Origin: CAVWXT01 sp963759115
Lineage (GTDB): Bacteria; Planctomycetota; Planctomycetia; Pirellulales; Thermoguttaceae
NCBI GenBank assembly: GCA_963759115.1
Contig: CAVWXT010000010.1
Coordinates: 1 to 21,980 of the forward strand
Direction of reading: 5' to 3'
Length of the DNA stretch: 21,980 bases
Position numbers and translations under genes: made by a program. The notes beneath the pieces were generated by a model that ran no database searches, was not told where the DNA came from, and saw only the letters and a program-made list of their open reading frames with translations. Below, piece after piece: positions 1 through 9,200 of the stretch; position 1 is the stretch's first letter; each line of letters starts with the position of its first letter.

Positions 1-643
1 GATAGTCAAGCCTGCGGCGGCGGCGGGTTGAGGGACCCGATGGGGGCAGTCCTTCCATGGACCCTTGCTACGACCGGTGCGGGTCAACGGCAGGAAGCTA
101 CGCTCGCTCCCGATGTTGATCTTGCCGCAGGGGCTGATCGCCGCTCTCCCACGATCGCCCCTCCTGACGCACCCGGGGGTGCTTGGCGGGGCGTTACCAG
201 CCGCCCGTCGGTGCTGCCTGTCCAAATGAGTTCAGGAAGGCGATCGGGATATGGGCCGTTTGTTGGTTCGAGTCCTGCGCCGACTGGCAGTTGGGGCTAT
301 CTGTCGCCCGTGGGAAGTCTCACTCCGGCTGGGACGCATCGGTGTCGCACCTCCGCGCGCAACTTCCGCCAAGTTGAGCCCTTGGTCATCCCAGCCCCGA
401 CTCCCCACTTCCTCGTTATGTGTCGGCGATTTTCCTGCAATAATAGCCGCGCGGCTGCGCAAAAGGAGAATAGAAGGCATTCGAGAGGCTCTCTACCCAG
501 CACGCGAAGCCGATGGCTGGAAACCACGCTACGGCCGGGAACTCTAAGACCCCTCCCGGCGTCCAAGAGATCGGAAGATACTGGCAATCGCCGATGATCC
601 AAGAGCCGCTTTGCCCTGTTCTAGGGAGAAGAGGAGAGACGCA
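1..643. other. Gene-free 5' end of the window
   Basis: Open frames exist on both strands, as expected at this GC content, but none has a recognisable domain, a good ribosome binding site or a convincing composition. A T-arm-like stretch around 260-285 was considered and rejected as a tRNA. The last 20 bases contain the ribosome binding site of the next gene. Confidence 0.4.
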
Positions 644-3052
644 ATGAAGGCTAATTGGCTCGCGTTGGTTGTTGTGCTTGTTGCGGTGCTGCTGGTCGCG
701 GCGCCTTTTGCTGCCGCCAAGAGCAGCGGCCCGAACGAGGGCCGCCTGGATGCGCTGGATGTCCACGGCAAGCCGTTGGGCCCTTGCCCGCTGAAGCACA
801 CCGACGTGCAATGCGGACGTTGTCGGCTACGTCGGGCGGGTCACGGTCACGCAAGTCTTCCACAACCCGGGGACGGACAAGAAGATCGAAGCGAACTCAC
901 GTCTACCCGCTGCCGCAGGACGCCGCCGTGGACGACATGACCATGAACAGGTCGGCGAGCGGCGGATCGTGGGGCAGATCAAGGAACGCAGCGAGGAGCG
1001 CCGCCGAGGTCTACGAAGCCGCGAAGGCGGCCGGGCACGTCGCCAGTCTGCTCGACCAGGAGCGGCCGAACATCTTCACGCAGTCGGTGGCGAACATCGA
1101 GCCCGGCGTCGGAGGTAGAGCATCGAGATCACTTACGTCGAGACGCTCAAGTACGCGGATGGCGTATTCGAGTGGGTGTTTCCGATGGTCGTTGGGCCGC
1201 GGTACATCCCCGGCGGCGGGAGTGCGGCCGGCGCCGATGACGCCGTGGCAGGATTAACTACGCAGACGCAGGTGCCGGACGGGGCTCCAAGATCACGCCC
1301 CCGGTGACCGCGAAGGGCACGCACACCGGGCACGATATCAGCCTGACGGTGCGGCTGGATACGGGGATGGGGAGCTGCGGGACCTGGCCAGGCGGTGCAC
1401 GAGGTGGAGGTCGAGAGAGCCGGCCCCGGGGGCGTGCAACCGTGAAAAGTAAGAACCAGGCGGAAATCCCGAACAAGGACTTCATCCTCGGCCTATCGGA
1501 CGGCCGGCGACGAGATCGCCGACGCCGTGCTCGTCCCACACCGACAAACGTGGCAAGTTCTTCACGATCATCTTGCAGCCGCCCAAGCGGGTGCGAAACG
1601 CAAACATCGTGCCCAAGGAGAATGGTCTTCGTGATCGACTCGAGGGGCTCGATGGGCGGCTTTCCGATCGAGACGGCCAAGAAGGCGATGCAGCTGTGCA
1701 TCGAGGGGATGCACGACAAAGACACCTTCAAGCTGATCACCTTCTCCGGCGGCACGGTCTTTGTTCGAGAAGCCGATGCCGAACACGCCGGAAAACCGCC
1801 GCGGGCGCTGCAATATCGCGGCAACCCGCAGGGCAGCGGCGGCACAGAGATGATGAAGGCCATCAACGCCTGCCTGGCCGGGCAGGACGACCCCAGCGCG
1901 TCCGCATCGTGTGCTTCATGACCGACGGCTACGTGGGCAACGACATGGCGATCATCGACGCCGTGCGAAGAACGCCGGCACGGCGCGGATATTCGCCTTC
2001 GGCATCGGCACGCAGGGTCAACCGCTTCCTGCTGGACGGCATGGCCCGCGCGGGCCGCGGCGAGGTGCAGTACATCCTCGACGGAGAGGCGACGGCGGGG
2101 CCGGGGAGCGTTCCACGAACGGGTCGCACGCCGGTGCTGACCGACGTGGAGCTCGATTTTGGCAAGCTCAAGGTAACGGAGATGTACCCGAGCAAATCCC
2201 CGACCTGTTCAGCTCGACGCCGATCATGGTCAAGGGGCAGTACAGGAGGGCGGGCAAGGGCACGATCACCCTCCACGGCAAGACCGGCGAAGGGAAATTC
2301 GAGCGGAAGATCGACGTGAGCTTCCCCGAGGACGAGCCGAAGAACGAGGTGTTGGCGTCGCTGTCGGCCCGGGCGAAGGTGGAGGACCTGATGAACCAGG
2401 ACCTCGGCGTCCAGTGCGGCCAGCCCGACCCGGCGCAAAGGAGGAGATCCTGGGTCTGGGGCTCCGGTTTCAGCTGATGACGCAGTTCACCAGTTTCGTG
2501 GCGGTCGAGGAAAGAAGCTCATCACCGAGGGCGGCCAGCCGGGACGGTGGCCGTCCGGTGGAAATGCCCGAGGGCGTGAGCTATGAAGGCGTGTTCGGCG
2601 TCGCGGGACATGCAGCACCGGTAGCCTGGGGTCAAGTGCATCGCGGAGTCGCAGCGGCTTCGGGAAGGGGCCAAGCGTTCGGCGGCATGGGCATGGGCAT
2701 GGGCGTGCCGATAAGTCAGGGGACGTTGAGGGCCAGCCTTCTTCGCCTCGTCCTCTGCGGCCCAACAAAGCTTGCCCCAAAGCTCCGCAATCTTTCCAAG
2801 ACGCTCGCCGCAATGGGTGGTCTGGCCGGCAAAGTCCAGATTGGCAAGCTTCGCATCAGCGGCGGCCGGATCGAGGTCAGGGTGTACCTGAAAGATTTCT
2901 TGCTAGCGACCCTGGCAAAGCTATCCGAGTTAGGGTTCAAGGAGCTTGATCGCTCCAAGACCACAACGGTCGTGACCGGCACGATTGCCGTGGCCAGGCT
3001 GGAAGCCCTTGCCGAGCTGGAGGCGGTCTGCCGGGTCGAGCCGTCGCCGTAG
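644..3052 (+). pseudogene. Secreted VIT and VWA domain protein (inter-alpha-trypsin-inhibitor heavy-chain type), many frameshifts
   Basis: The start ATG at 644 follows AGGAGAG and begins a clear signal peptide (MKANWLALVVVLVAVLLVAA, cleavage likely after AAAKS). Read across about ten frame changes, the product has a VIT domain (VTVTQVFHNPGTDKKIEA at about 813-895, VYPLPQDAAVDDMTM at 901-945, VYEAAKAAGHVASLLDQERP at 1010-1070, VFEWVFPMVVGPRYIPGG near 1160-1215). A VWA domain follows (MVFVIDSRGSMGGFPIETAK from 1622, VRIVCFMTDGYVGNDMAIID near 1901-1960). The C-terminal tail (2750-3052, GKVQIGKLRISGGRIEVRVY) resembles that of other planctomycete VIT/VWA proteins. The expected place of action is the cell surface or periplasm, with metal-dependent adhesion by the VWA domain. 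The MIDAS motif, normally DxSxS, reads D-S-R-G-S, so one metal-binding serine is lost. The number of breaks exceeds that of any neighbour, so real decay is possible beside sequencing error. The family is certain from several blocks; the functional state is not. Confidence 0.8.
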
Positions 3053-3612
3053 TTCACAGAAACAGGGGTCCGCTCGAACTAACGACCGGGGACTGAGCAA
3101 TTTCTTGCGCACACGGCGGTTAAATTAGGGGCGCCTCGGTCACATAGACCTGCCGGCCGACGAGGTGTGTCGCGGCTAACGGCGCGCTGAGTGCGAACAG
3201 GGGGAAGGATTAGCAGCGGAAGAGGGCGGGCGGGGAGTGCGGAGCGGCGGACAGGGAAAAAGCACTGGCGGCCGCGGTAGCCGGCCGAAACCGGCTTGCT
3301 AACGACACCCCTCTTCCGCGGCAGGTCGGCGCGACGCTGCGCTTTAATGCCTTATGAAACCGCCGCGGCTGACGACGTGCAGTGATCACCGGTCGGCGAC
3401 GATCTGCTAAGGACCCTACCCGGACTCGGTTAGTTCCAAGGGAGGGTCGAGCTGCGCGGGCCGGGCGGGATAGGCGGACCGGCCAAGACCCCGTCGCGGA
3501 GCCGCCAGGCGCTGGCATCCTCTTGCTCGGATGCGACTTGCGGGATTAGAATTCCGGTCAGCCAGGGGTTCTTAGCCGGCCCGACCGGCCGTGTTAAAGA
3601 AGCAGCACGGCT
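3053..3612. other. Intergenic region, no gene recognised
   Basis: No convincing ORF, RNA gene or T-tailed terminator is seen. There are short dyads such as GGCC-CGA-CCGGCC near 3577-3592 just before the EIIA-like gene. A third attC-like site was looked for here because the next two genes carry one each, but no inverted repeat of that quality was found. Confidence 0.4.
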
Positions 3613-4056
3613 GTGTGCCGGCGGGATAAACCCAAGTTGGGCGACAAAGAGGTGCTTGTGCCCGATGCTGCTGATGGCTTTGGCTTTCCGGTAGTTGATT
3701 TACCGACATCCGTCGTCTCTTCGCCGGAGGCCGCGGTAAGGTTTCTGGTCGGGAAATTGGTGGAGTCCCAACAGGTTACACCGGAGAATGCAGACCGCAT
3801 TATTTGCCAAGTGCTCCACCGCGAATCGCTCGGTTCAACAGCTCTTGGGCGCGGCTATGCCCTACCGCACTCCAAGAGCGATGTCGTCGATGAAGTGCTA
3901 GGCATCGTTGGGCGTTCGGCTGTGCCAATAAACTGGCCAGGGGCCGTTGACGGAGAGTCGGTTCGCGTAGTTTGTCTCTTGGTCACACCCGCTCTTGAGC
4001 CGGAAGCGGCTCTGCGGGCGCTAACCGTGGCGGCTCGACAGATCAGAGGGGAATAG
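3613..4056 (+). CDS. PTS EIIA type-2 (PtsN/fructose-like) domain protein, C-terminally short
   Basis: This 147-residue intact frame matches the PTS EIIA-2 fold. After a poorly conserved N-terminus, the run VVDLPTSVVSSPEAAVRFLV leads into RESLGSTALGRGYALPHSKS, which carries the family signature and the phosphoacceptor histidine in LPHSKSD. In the family, HPr or NPr phosphorylates this histidine, and the protein either passes the phosphate to a sugar permease or acts as a regulator. No EIIB or EIIC partner is nearby, so a regulatory or orphan role is more likely. The start is uncertain: GTG 3613 has only a weak ribosome binding site. The frame stops at RQIRGE, where family members usually continue for another 20-30 residues, and an attC-like site begins five bases later. 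The gene may have been trimmed when it became a cassette. Confidence 0.75.
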   Translation: MCRRDKPKLGDKEVLVPDAADGFGFPVVDLPTSVVSSPEAAVRFLVGKLVESQQVTPENADRIICQVLHRESLGSTALGRGYALPHSKSDVVDEVLGIVGRSAVPINWPGAVDGESVRVVCLLVTPALEPEAALRALTVAARQIRGE

Positions 4057-4060
4057 CAAA

Positions 4061-4160
4061 GCCGAACCAGGGGCTGCAGCAGACGGCGGCCGCGAGTTTG
4101 GTTTCCCGGAGTTTCAAGGCCGTTGACGCGGCCGCCGCTGCTGAGCTTAGCCGTTAGTGC
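4061..4160 (+). repeat. attC-like recombination site 1
   Basis: This is an imperfect inverted repeat of about 100 bases directly after the EIIA-like stop codon. The outer boxes are GCCGAAC (4061-4067) and GTTAGTGC (4153-4160), of the AAC...GTT type found at integron attC ends. The inner arms are GCAGCAGACGGCGGCCGCG (4076-4094) and CGCGGCCGCCGCTGCTG (4127-4143). They pair fully except for one extra A in the 5' arm, the kind of extrahelical base that directs strand choice by integron integrases. The loop is about 32 bases. No intI gene is in the window. Its position between two unrelated small genes fits a cassette array lacking an integrase. The GTTAGTG box departs from the GTTRRRY consensus at one base. 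Confidence 0.6.
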
Positions 4161-4292
4161 ATCACTATGAAGGCCGTAACAAACCGCTACAGGCAACCCG
4201 GGAAGGCTGCAGCAGCTCCGCTGCCGCGGTTCGTGCGTTTTGATCCCGGGTGCCTGGGCTCTGGCGTTCGCCCACAACAGCAACGGTGAAGC

Positions 4293-4797
4293 ATGGACTG
4301 GTATGACGCCACGGGAAAGTATCACAAGCAAACTTTCTCGCACGATTGCCGCTTGTCGTCGCTTTCGGAAAATTGGCAGCGCGAGTTGGCGGCAATCTGG
4401 CGATTGGAAGCGGGCGTGAACAATGGCGAGTATCTCCAGTTCCTCTCCAACTGGGGACGCGAAAGCTACGTTTACGCCAGCCAAGCGTTGAAGAAGATCG
4501 TTGCCGCAAGATGGCAGAGATCATCGACCGTTGCCAAGCCCTTGTTGACGAGCACTTCGATTCTGAAGCGCGTCGCACGAGCAAATGCAGAGTCTCATGC
4601 CCAATCGGTTGATTGGGTGTGATGGTGAGATAATCAAAGAGGCCGGGTCCATCCTGCCTGACTCGGTGGTCGAGCGAATATACGAGCTTTCCTACGAGTT
4701 CATGAATTACCCTGACGATATCGCAACGCTTGGGCTGAGACACTATCAGTCCAACATTGAAGATGATGGGCCGGGGCGAACCAAGCGCTGCACTTGA
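4293..4797 (+). CDS. DUF4375 (DMP19-like) protein, two frameshifts
   Basis: ATG 4293 follows GGTGAAG. The first frame gives ELAAIWRLEAGVNNGEYLQF and LSNWGRESYVYASQALKKI, matching the DUF4375 core (ELAALYRLEAEVNNGGFxQF...ALEKIGA). A shift near 4500 continues with KMAEIIDRCQALVDEHFDSE, and a second near 4585-4600 gives LSYEFMNYPDDIATLGLRHY, the conserved tail of the family. The joined product is about 165 residues, close to the family size. The function is unknown; DUF4375 proteins are soluble and small. The gene sits between two attC-like sites, and its last codons run into the second one, typical of an integron cassette. The family call is good; the exact reading frame near the breaks is uncertain. 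Confidence 0.75.
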
Positions 4798-4871
4798 CCG
4801 GACCGGCGGGACGGTTCTTCGAGACATCACGTTCCTTGCAGCCGGCCCGGCAGGTGAACGCAGTTGTTCGC
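4776..4871 (+). repeat. attC-like recombination site 2
   Basis: Outer boxes GCGAAC (4776-4781) and GTTCGC (4866-4871) are exact reverse complements. The arms next to them (CAAGCGCTGCACTTGACCGG and its partner around 4841-4865) pair imperfectly with one or two unpaired bases, and the total of 96 bases is in the attC range. It overlaps the last codons of the DUF4375 gene, in the same orientation as site 1. This cassette-end type, where the ORF reads a few residues into the site, is one I recall from many planctomycete small proteins. Confidence 0.65.
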
Positions 4872-5490
4872 TGCGCGCCTCGGTCGCCCCCACCGGCACG
4901 TCCAAACGCATTCTTCTTCGGCGCGGAGGTCACATCCGGCCGAGCTGTGGTGGTCGCCGGCTGACAAGAAACACGCCCGTGGGGCGGGTTCTGCCGGGGC
5001 CTTGATGACGCAGGCCGTGGGCCCGATCCGGGAAGCGGTCGTCGCCCGAGCGGCCGGAATCCACAGCGCCCGCCGGGGTCCGTCGCGAACCCCGACCATG
5101 GCGTGGGCAGCTGTCCATCGCCCTTGTCGGACCGTCGGGAAAGGAGGATTGGCCCGGGGAAGGGGTTCCGGCCGGGAGAGGATCGGGGATGAAGGATTTC
5201 CAGTCTGCGGGTGTAGAAGGCGGAAAAAATCCCGGGCGCTGGAACACTTCTCCGCGCGAGGGCGGGACGGCGTGCTCGTCCGCGACCGCTGGACGGCACC
5301 AGGAAGGTCGCATCAGGACAGAACGGGCTTCACCCGCCACGGCAGGAAGGCACAGGGACGACCGAGTGCGGCCAGCTAACGCCTGTCGGGGCAAGCCGTT
5401 AGCCCCCTGCACCACGGGGCGGGCGGCACGGGAGAATATCTTCGGGCTGGGGTGGATGGGTAGTGACTTGGCGTGTCCCCGAGCGGCCGC

Positions 5491-5800
5491 CGGACGGGAC
5501 GACTGGCAATCGGCTGACGGTCACGGGCGGCGACCGCCAACGGTCGGTCAGGGTCGGCTGCCGGTGCGAGAGAGCGCGGACATCATCGCCGCAACCGGCT
5601 CCGCCTTCCCGCCTGCGGTCCGCCACGGGACGACGGGATGTCGGCTAACGGTCGTGGGCGGGGACCGCCAACGGTCGGTCGGGGCCGGCTGCGGGAACGG
5701 GAGAAGTGCGGAAACCGTTGTCGCCGGTCCGTCACGGGACGACGGGAAGTCGGCTGATAGCAACCGCCAACGGTCGGTCAGGGTCGGCTGCGGGGAGGGT
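5491..5800. repeat. Three imperfect direct repeats of about 70-85 bp
   Basis: Copies start near 5491, 5621 and 5731. All share ACGGGACGAC, then TCGGCTRAYGG or a variant, then ACCGCCAACGGTCGGTC followed by GGGGCCGGCTGC or AGGGTCGGCTGC. The CGGTCGGTC core lies at 5541, 5672 and 5771. The third copy lacks about 14 bases in the middle. Each core can form a small ACCG-CCAA-CGGT hairpin. Sequence between copies is unrelated. Confidence 0.7.
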
Positions 5801-5870
5801 GGTCGGCGTCGTCCTGCCCGACACCGCACCCCCGACGATCGCCGGTGACCGCCGGTTATCGTACTGTCCC

Positions 5871-6181
5871 CTTGTCCGGCAGGGCGCAGCGCGGCGAGTT
5901 ACCCCGTTGCCCCGAAGGGGCGACACTGTGCGCAGGGCGGGGCGAAGCCCCAGCCCGAGCACGGGCAGGTCGATGTCGAGTGGCCGTCTGCCGGTGGTAC
6001 CGTCGCGATCGCTACGGATGACCGGCCACGCGGAGGCGACTCGTCCGCGGCGACCTCCTCCCCCTTGCCCGACAGGGCGCAGCGCGGCGAGTTACCCGTT
6101 GCCCCGAAGGGGCGACACTGTGCGCAGGGCGGGGCGACGCCCAGCCCGAGCACGGGCAGGTCGATGACGAGTGGCCGTCTG
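5871..6181. repeat. Two direct repeats of about 118 bp
   Basis: Copy 1 spans 5871-5990 and copy 2 spans 6064-6181, about 193 bp apart. They are nearly identical: CTTGYCCGRCAGGGCGCAGC, then GTTGCCCCGAAGGGGCGACA, GTGCGCAGGGCGGGGCGA and AGCACGGGCAGGTCGATG, ending in GAGTGGCCGTCTG. Each holds hairpin-forming arms (GCCCCGAAGGGGC). Differences are single bases and one-base indels, so the duplication looks recent relative to the rest of this region. Confidence 0.8.
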
Positions 6182-6291
6182 CTGCGGATCGCGGCTCCAC
6201 GCCGCGCAGATCCCCAAAAGACTTCGACCGGACCACGGAGCGCGTCGCGAGCGCGTGGCGGTCATCCGGACGTGACTTGCAACGTGCGGCT

Positions 6292-6353
6292 CCTCACGGT
6301 CGCTCCGCTCCGCTGCGCTCCGTGAGGGTCGCGTGCGGTCGGGGCGACCGCAC
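6292..6353. repeat. Two adjacent hairpins
   Basis: CCTCACGG (6292-6299) pairs with CCGTGAGG (6320-6327). GTGCGGTCG (6333-6341) pairs perfectly with CGACCGCAC (6345-6353) around a three-base loop. No T-run follows on either strand, so a simple intrinsic terminator is unlikely. Confidence 0.55.
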
Positions 6354-6770
6354 AGGTCGGCTTTGGGCACACGCACCTTTTCCGAGCGCGGGAGCCAGTG
6401 GTCACTGCGAATCAATTCCCAATCGAATCCGATCTCCCCCCGCAGAATTGTTTAACGACGCCTGCTGGACTCTGACCGTTCGTCCGGACATCTCGCGTCT
6501 CGCCATTCTGGGCCGATATTACCCAGCGGGACGTGTCAGTCGTCGCCACCGGGAAGGGCGGCATTCGCCCTGCCCTGTCACTTGGGCGGTCTCTGCTCCT
6601 CGCAGCGTTCGGCGCTCGGGCTGTTAGCCCTGCACCACGTCCCTGCACTGCCCGTCCATGGGCGGCTCGCCTATCCACCAGCGGATCGTTACCCTTCCGC
6701 CAAGCTCTCTATGTATGGGGCGTGACTTGCCCCGGTCAACTGTTCGTTCAATCGGTTGAAAAGGTACGAA

Positions 6771-6886
6771 AGAAGCCGCAGGCGAATCGTCCTGGCTGGT
6801 GGACAAGACAATACGCCCCTGCGGCTCGTGATTGGTCGGCTTGTTCTGGGAGTCCTGTCCACCTCCCTAATATAGTAGTCTCGCCG
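6771..6886 (-). promoter_or_regulatory. Promoter-like box plus hairpin, copy 1 (no gene recognised downstream)
   Basis: Read on the minus strand, this block has CGGCGAGACTACTATATTA (6886-6868). It is followed by a hairpin formed by GAGCCGCAGG and CCTGCGGCTTC (about 6827-6772). The same arrangement stands before the intact gene ending at 6998 (copy 2, 7421-7531). TATATT or ACTATATTA may be a -10 element, and the hairpin would lie in the 5' leader. No gene is recognised to the left of copy 1. Confidence 0.4.
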
Positions 6887-6997
6887 CGGATTCCCTGGGC
6901 ATCGCACAAGTACGGCGAAAAAAGCCGATTATTACGCCGGGAGGCGGTGCCGCCCGGACCGCGGGGTCTCCGGGGAGGGGCTGGTGCCGCTACGCTT

Positions 6998-7405
6998 TCA
7001 GCCCGTCTCGATCCCGCTGATTCCGAGCCAATCGTCCGCCAGTCGCTTCATCACGTACCGGCAGCCCAGCTCGCCGACGGTCTCGCCTACCTTGCCGTCC
7101 GCCAGACAGGACTCGACCAGCTCCGCCACCGCCTCGCTCGGCTCGCCGGGAAGTTCCCATCGGACGGCAAGACCGTTGTGCGCGAGATGACCGATCGCCT
7201 CGCGGGCGGTCGCCTCCGTGTCGTCCCCGGATGTCATCGGGGGCGATGCGTCAGGTACTGGTCTTCGGTCGAGACCGTTGAGCAGGCCGACGATGATCGC
7301 CGCCCACAGCCCATCCATCGTCCAGGCGACAATTTTTCCCTCGCGGTTCAGGATCTCGTGGCCCGTGGTGCCGACCTGCCTGCTGCCGAAGCTGCCCTCT
7401 GCCAT
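6998..7405 (-). CDS. Unknown small protein, paralogue of the 9657-9890 ORF
   Basis: This is an intact 135-residue frame starting at ATG 7405 after GGGAGGCGGG. The N-terminal third reads TGHEILNREGKIVAWTMDGL then WAAIIVGLLNGLD. The C-terminal part is acidic and helical (EATAREAIGHLAHNGLAVRW, AVAELVESCLADGKVGETVG). I do not recognise the family. The motif around GKIVAWTMDxxWAAIIxGLLN recurs in a second gene 2.3 kb away (GTVIAWAVDEPWAAIIAGLL), so it is a small paralogous family within this region. No membrane segment or metal site is apparent. A promoter-like box and hairpin stand upstream at 7421-7531. Confidence 0.65.
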   Translation of the reverse strand: MAEGSFGSRQVGTTGHEILNREGKIVAWTMDGLWAAIIVGLLNGLDRRPVPDASPPMTSGDDTEATAREAIGHLAHNGLAVRWELPGEPSEAVAELVESCLADGKVGETVGELGCRYVMKRLADDWLGISGIETG

Positions 7406-7420
7406 CCCGCCTCCCAAAAC

Positions 7421-7531
7421 ACAAGCCGCAGGCGAACGCTTCCGGGGATACGGGGCGCTGCCTGCGGCCTGCGCTTGTTTCGGTATCGTCGTCGCCCCGC
7501 GTCCCCTCCGCATAATGTAGTAGACTCGCCG
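7421..7531 (-). promoter_or_regulatory. Promoter-like box plus leader hairpin, copy 2
   Basis: On the minus strand CGGCGAGTCTACTACATTA (7531-7513) matches copy 1 at 17 of 19 positions. Downstream, ACAAGCGCAGGC (7478-7467) pairs with GCCTGCGGCTTGT (7433-7421) with a single bulge. The hairpin ends about 16 bases before ATG 7405. It could be a structured leader that controls translation, or a rho-independent structure without its T-run. Confidence 0.45.
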
Positions 7532-7703
7532 GAAGAAAATCGAGGCGGACGGCGGCGTTAGGGTGGGATCGTTGAGGGCCGGGCTCGTGCCGCACCGGTC
7601 GGCCTGCCGCGGTAGATCGCCTCCGGAACGGCCCTTATCCTGCCGCCCCGTTCCCACACGGCCCGGATCGGCGATAATGGACTTTCCCGAGAAGAGACGG
7701 CCG

Positions 7704-8606
7704 ATGATCGTCAGCGCCAGCCGCCGTACCGACATTCCCGCCTTCTACGCGGAGTGGATGGTCCGCCGCCTCAGGGAAGGGTATTGCACGGTGCCCAACC
7801 CCGTCAACCGCACCCAGGCGAGCAGGATCTCGCTCCGTCCCGAGGACGTGGATGCCATCGTTTTCTGGACCCGCAACCCCCGACCCCTGATGCCGTACCT
7901 CGACGAGCTGGACTCCCGAGGATACCGGTACTACTTCCAGTTCACGATCCTCGGCTACCCGCAGCAGCTCGACCCCAAGTCCCCTCCTGCCGCGACCGCC
8001 GTTCAGGCGTTCCGCGAACTTGCGGAACGGCTCGGTCCGAGCCGCGTCGATTTGGCGCTACGACCCGATCGTCTTCAGCGGGATCACTCCCCCGGCGTTC
8101 CACCAGCAGAACTTCCGCCGGCTGGCCGAAGTCGCTCCGCGGGCATACGCGCAGAGTGGTCGTCAGCATCGTGGACCGATACCGGAAGATCGAGAAAAGG
8201 CTGAGGGAGCTGGAAGGGACCCCGGCGACGGTGCGCCCCTGCGATGCCGCGGACTTCGCGCCGTTGATGCGCAGGCTTGGCGGGACTTGCTGGGGAGAAC
8301 GGGATGGAGATCGTCAGCTGCGCCGAGGAAGTGGATCTCCGACCCTTTGGGATCCTGCCCGGCAAATGCGTGGACGACCGGGTGATCGCCGAGGCGTTCG
8401 GCATCGAGGTGCCGGGGACGAAGGATCCGGCCCAGCGCAAGGCGTGCGGGTGCGTGGCCAGCCGGGACGTCGGCATGTACGAGTCGTGCCTGTTCGGGTG
8501 CCAGTACTGCTACGCCACGAAGAGCTTCGAGCGGGCCCAAGCCAATTTCGACTCCCACGATCCGGACTCCCCGTCGCTGCTGGGTCGGGGCGAGGCAAGG
8601 GGGTGA
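7704..8606 (+). CDS. DUF1848 domain protein (radical-SAM-like, Cys-rich C-terminus), three frameshifts
   Basis: The frame from ATG 7704 begins MIVSASRRTDIPAFYAEWMV, the family's diagnostic start, and continues with VPNPVNRTQASRISLRPEDV and VFWTRNPRPLMPYLDEL. Shifts near 8040, 8150 and 8275 lead through IWRYDPIVFSGITPPAFHQQ, VVVSIVDRYRKIEKRLRELE and NGMEIVSCAEEVDLRPFGI to a tail with CGCVASRDVGMYESCLFGCQ then YCYATKSFE. The tail cysteines (C-x-C...C-x3-C-x2-C) are expected to bind a metal, probably an iron-sulfur cluster. The joined product is about 300 residues, the usual family length. ATG 7677 is an in-frame alternative with no ribosome binding site. The reaction is not known. The gene faces the minus-strand operon to its right. 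Confidence 0.85.
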
Positions 8607-8679
8607 GAGGGGGCTGGGTCGAAGCGGGCGACCTGAAGGGGCCGGGCGGGACGACGCCCCGCAGGGCCGACGCCAGGCT

Positions 8680-9113
8680 CTATCCCACGATCTCCAGCGG
8701 CGGCAACGGCTCGATCTCCGGCGGGAGCGTCGTGACCAGGGACTTGACCAGCCTGTCCAGCTCGCGAAGGCTGGCGGGGGTGACGGCCTCCTTCGTCAGT
8801 TCCGCCAGATCCTTGACGACGGGCCGGATCCTGCTGACCGGAAACAGGTCGTCGCCACCGTTGTTCGACAACACGTGTACCGGTTTCTCCATGCTGGGAC
8901 GGAAGTAGACGTTTCCGGATCGCCGACCTTCCTTTCGCGTCCAAACAGGGCGCGCATTTCGCCGCCCTCGTCCAGGTCGCGGCTCACGTATTCCGTGATG
9001 GCGTACGCGGCTTCCGCCTCGTCCATGCCGTCGGGGATGTCCACGACCAGGGTGGCGTAACGGTTGACCACCCACATGTTCCAGTTGCGCAGTTCGACGC
9101 TTCGGTTCGCCAT
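8680..9113 (-). CDS. Unknown protein with one frameshift
   Basis: ATG 9113 follows AAGGGCG. The product begins MANRSVELRNWNMWVVNRYA with TLVVDIPDGMDEAEAAYAIT next. It breaks near 8905 and continues PSMEKPVHVLSNNGGDDLFP, ending SLVTTLPPEIEPLPPLEIVG. The joined length is about 144 residues. No family is recognised. The C-terminal half has an amphipathic helical stretch (KDLAELTKEAVTPASLRELD). It is the last gene of the minus-strand series before the convergent DUF1848 gene. Confidence 0.5.
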
Positions 9114-9200
9114 GATATCGCCCTTTTCGATACCTATGTTTCGTCGTTTTCCGTGTGCCCTCGACACGACTGCCCCTCGCCTCCACTTTCCAGATCGCCG

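Larger units (their letters stand above)
4872..6997. other. Long region without a recognisable gene, rich in direct repeats and hairpins
   Basis: No ORF here has a recognisable domain or a convincing start site; the long open frames are those expected of GC-rich DNA. What can be seen: a GCTAACG/CGTTAGC dyad (5375-5403), a three-copy repeat (5491-5800), a two-copy repeat (5871-6181), two tight hairpins (6292-6353) and a promoter-and-hairpin-like block (6771-6886) that is repeated at 7421-7531. Confidence 0.5.

Noticed and set aside
206..285. tRNA-like stretch with a TTCGAGT T-loop and partly pairing ends
   Set aside because: The acceptor stem pairs only in part once the T-arm is placed correctly, the T-stem has a mismatch, and no D-arm or anticodon arm can be formed.
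5375..5403. GCTAACG/CGTTAGC dyad as a third attC site
   Set aside because: It is only 29 bp long with no inner arms, below the attC size range, and no cassette-like gene precedes it.
5491..5800. CRISPR array
   Set aside because: The repeats are too long and variable, the spacing is uneven and no cas gene is present.
5189..6415. Several 100-220-codon open frames over the repeats
   Set aside because: They occur on both strands at once, have Arg/Gly/Pro-biased products and no start signals; they follow from high GC and repeats.
6533..7561. 342-codon plus-strand frame
   Set aside because: It runs over two leader-like blocks and antisense to an intact minus gene with a good start; its product has no coherent domain.
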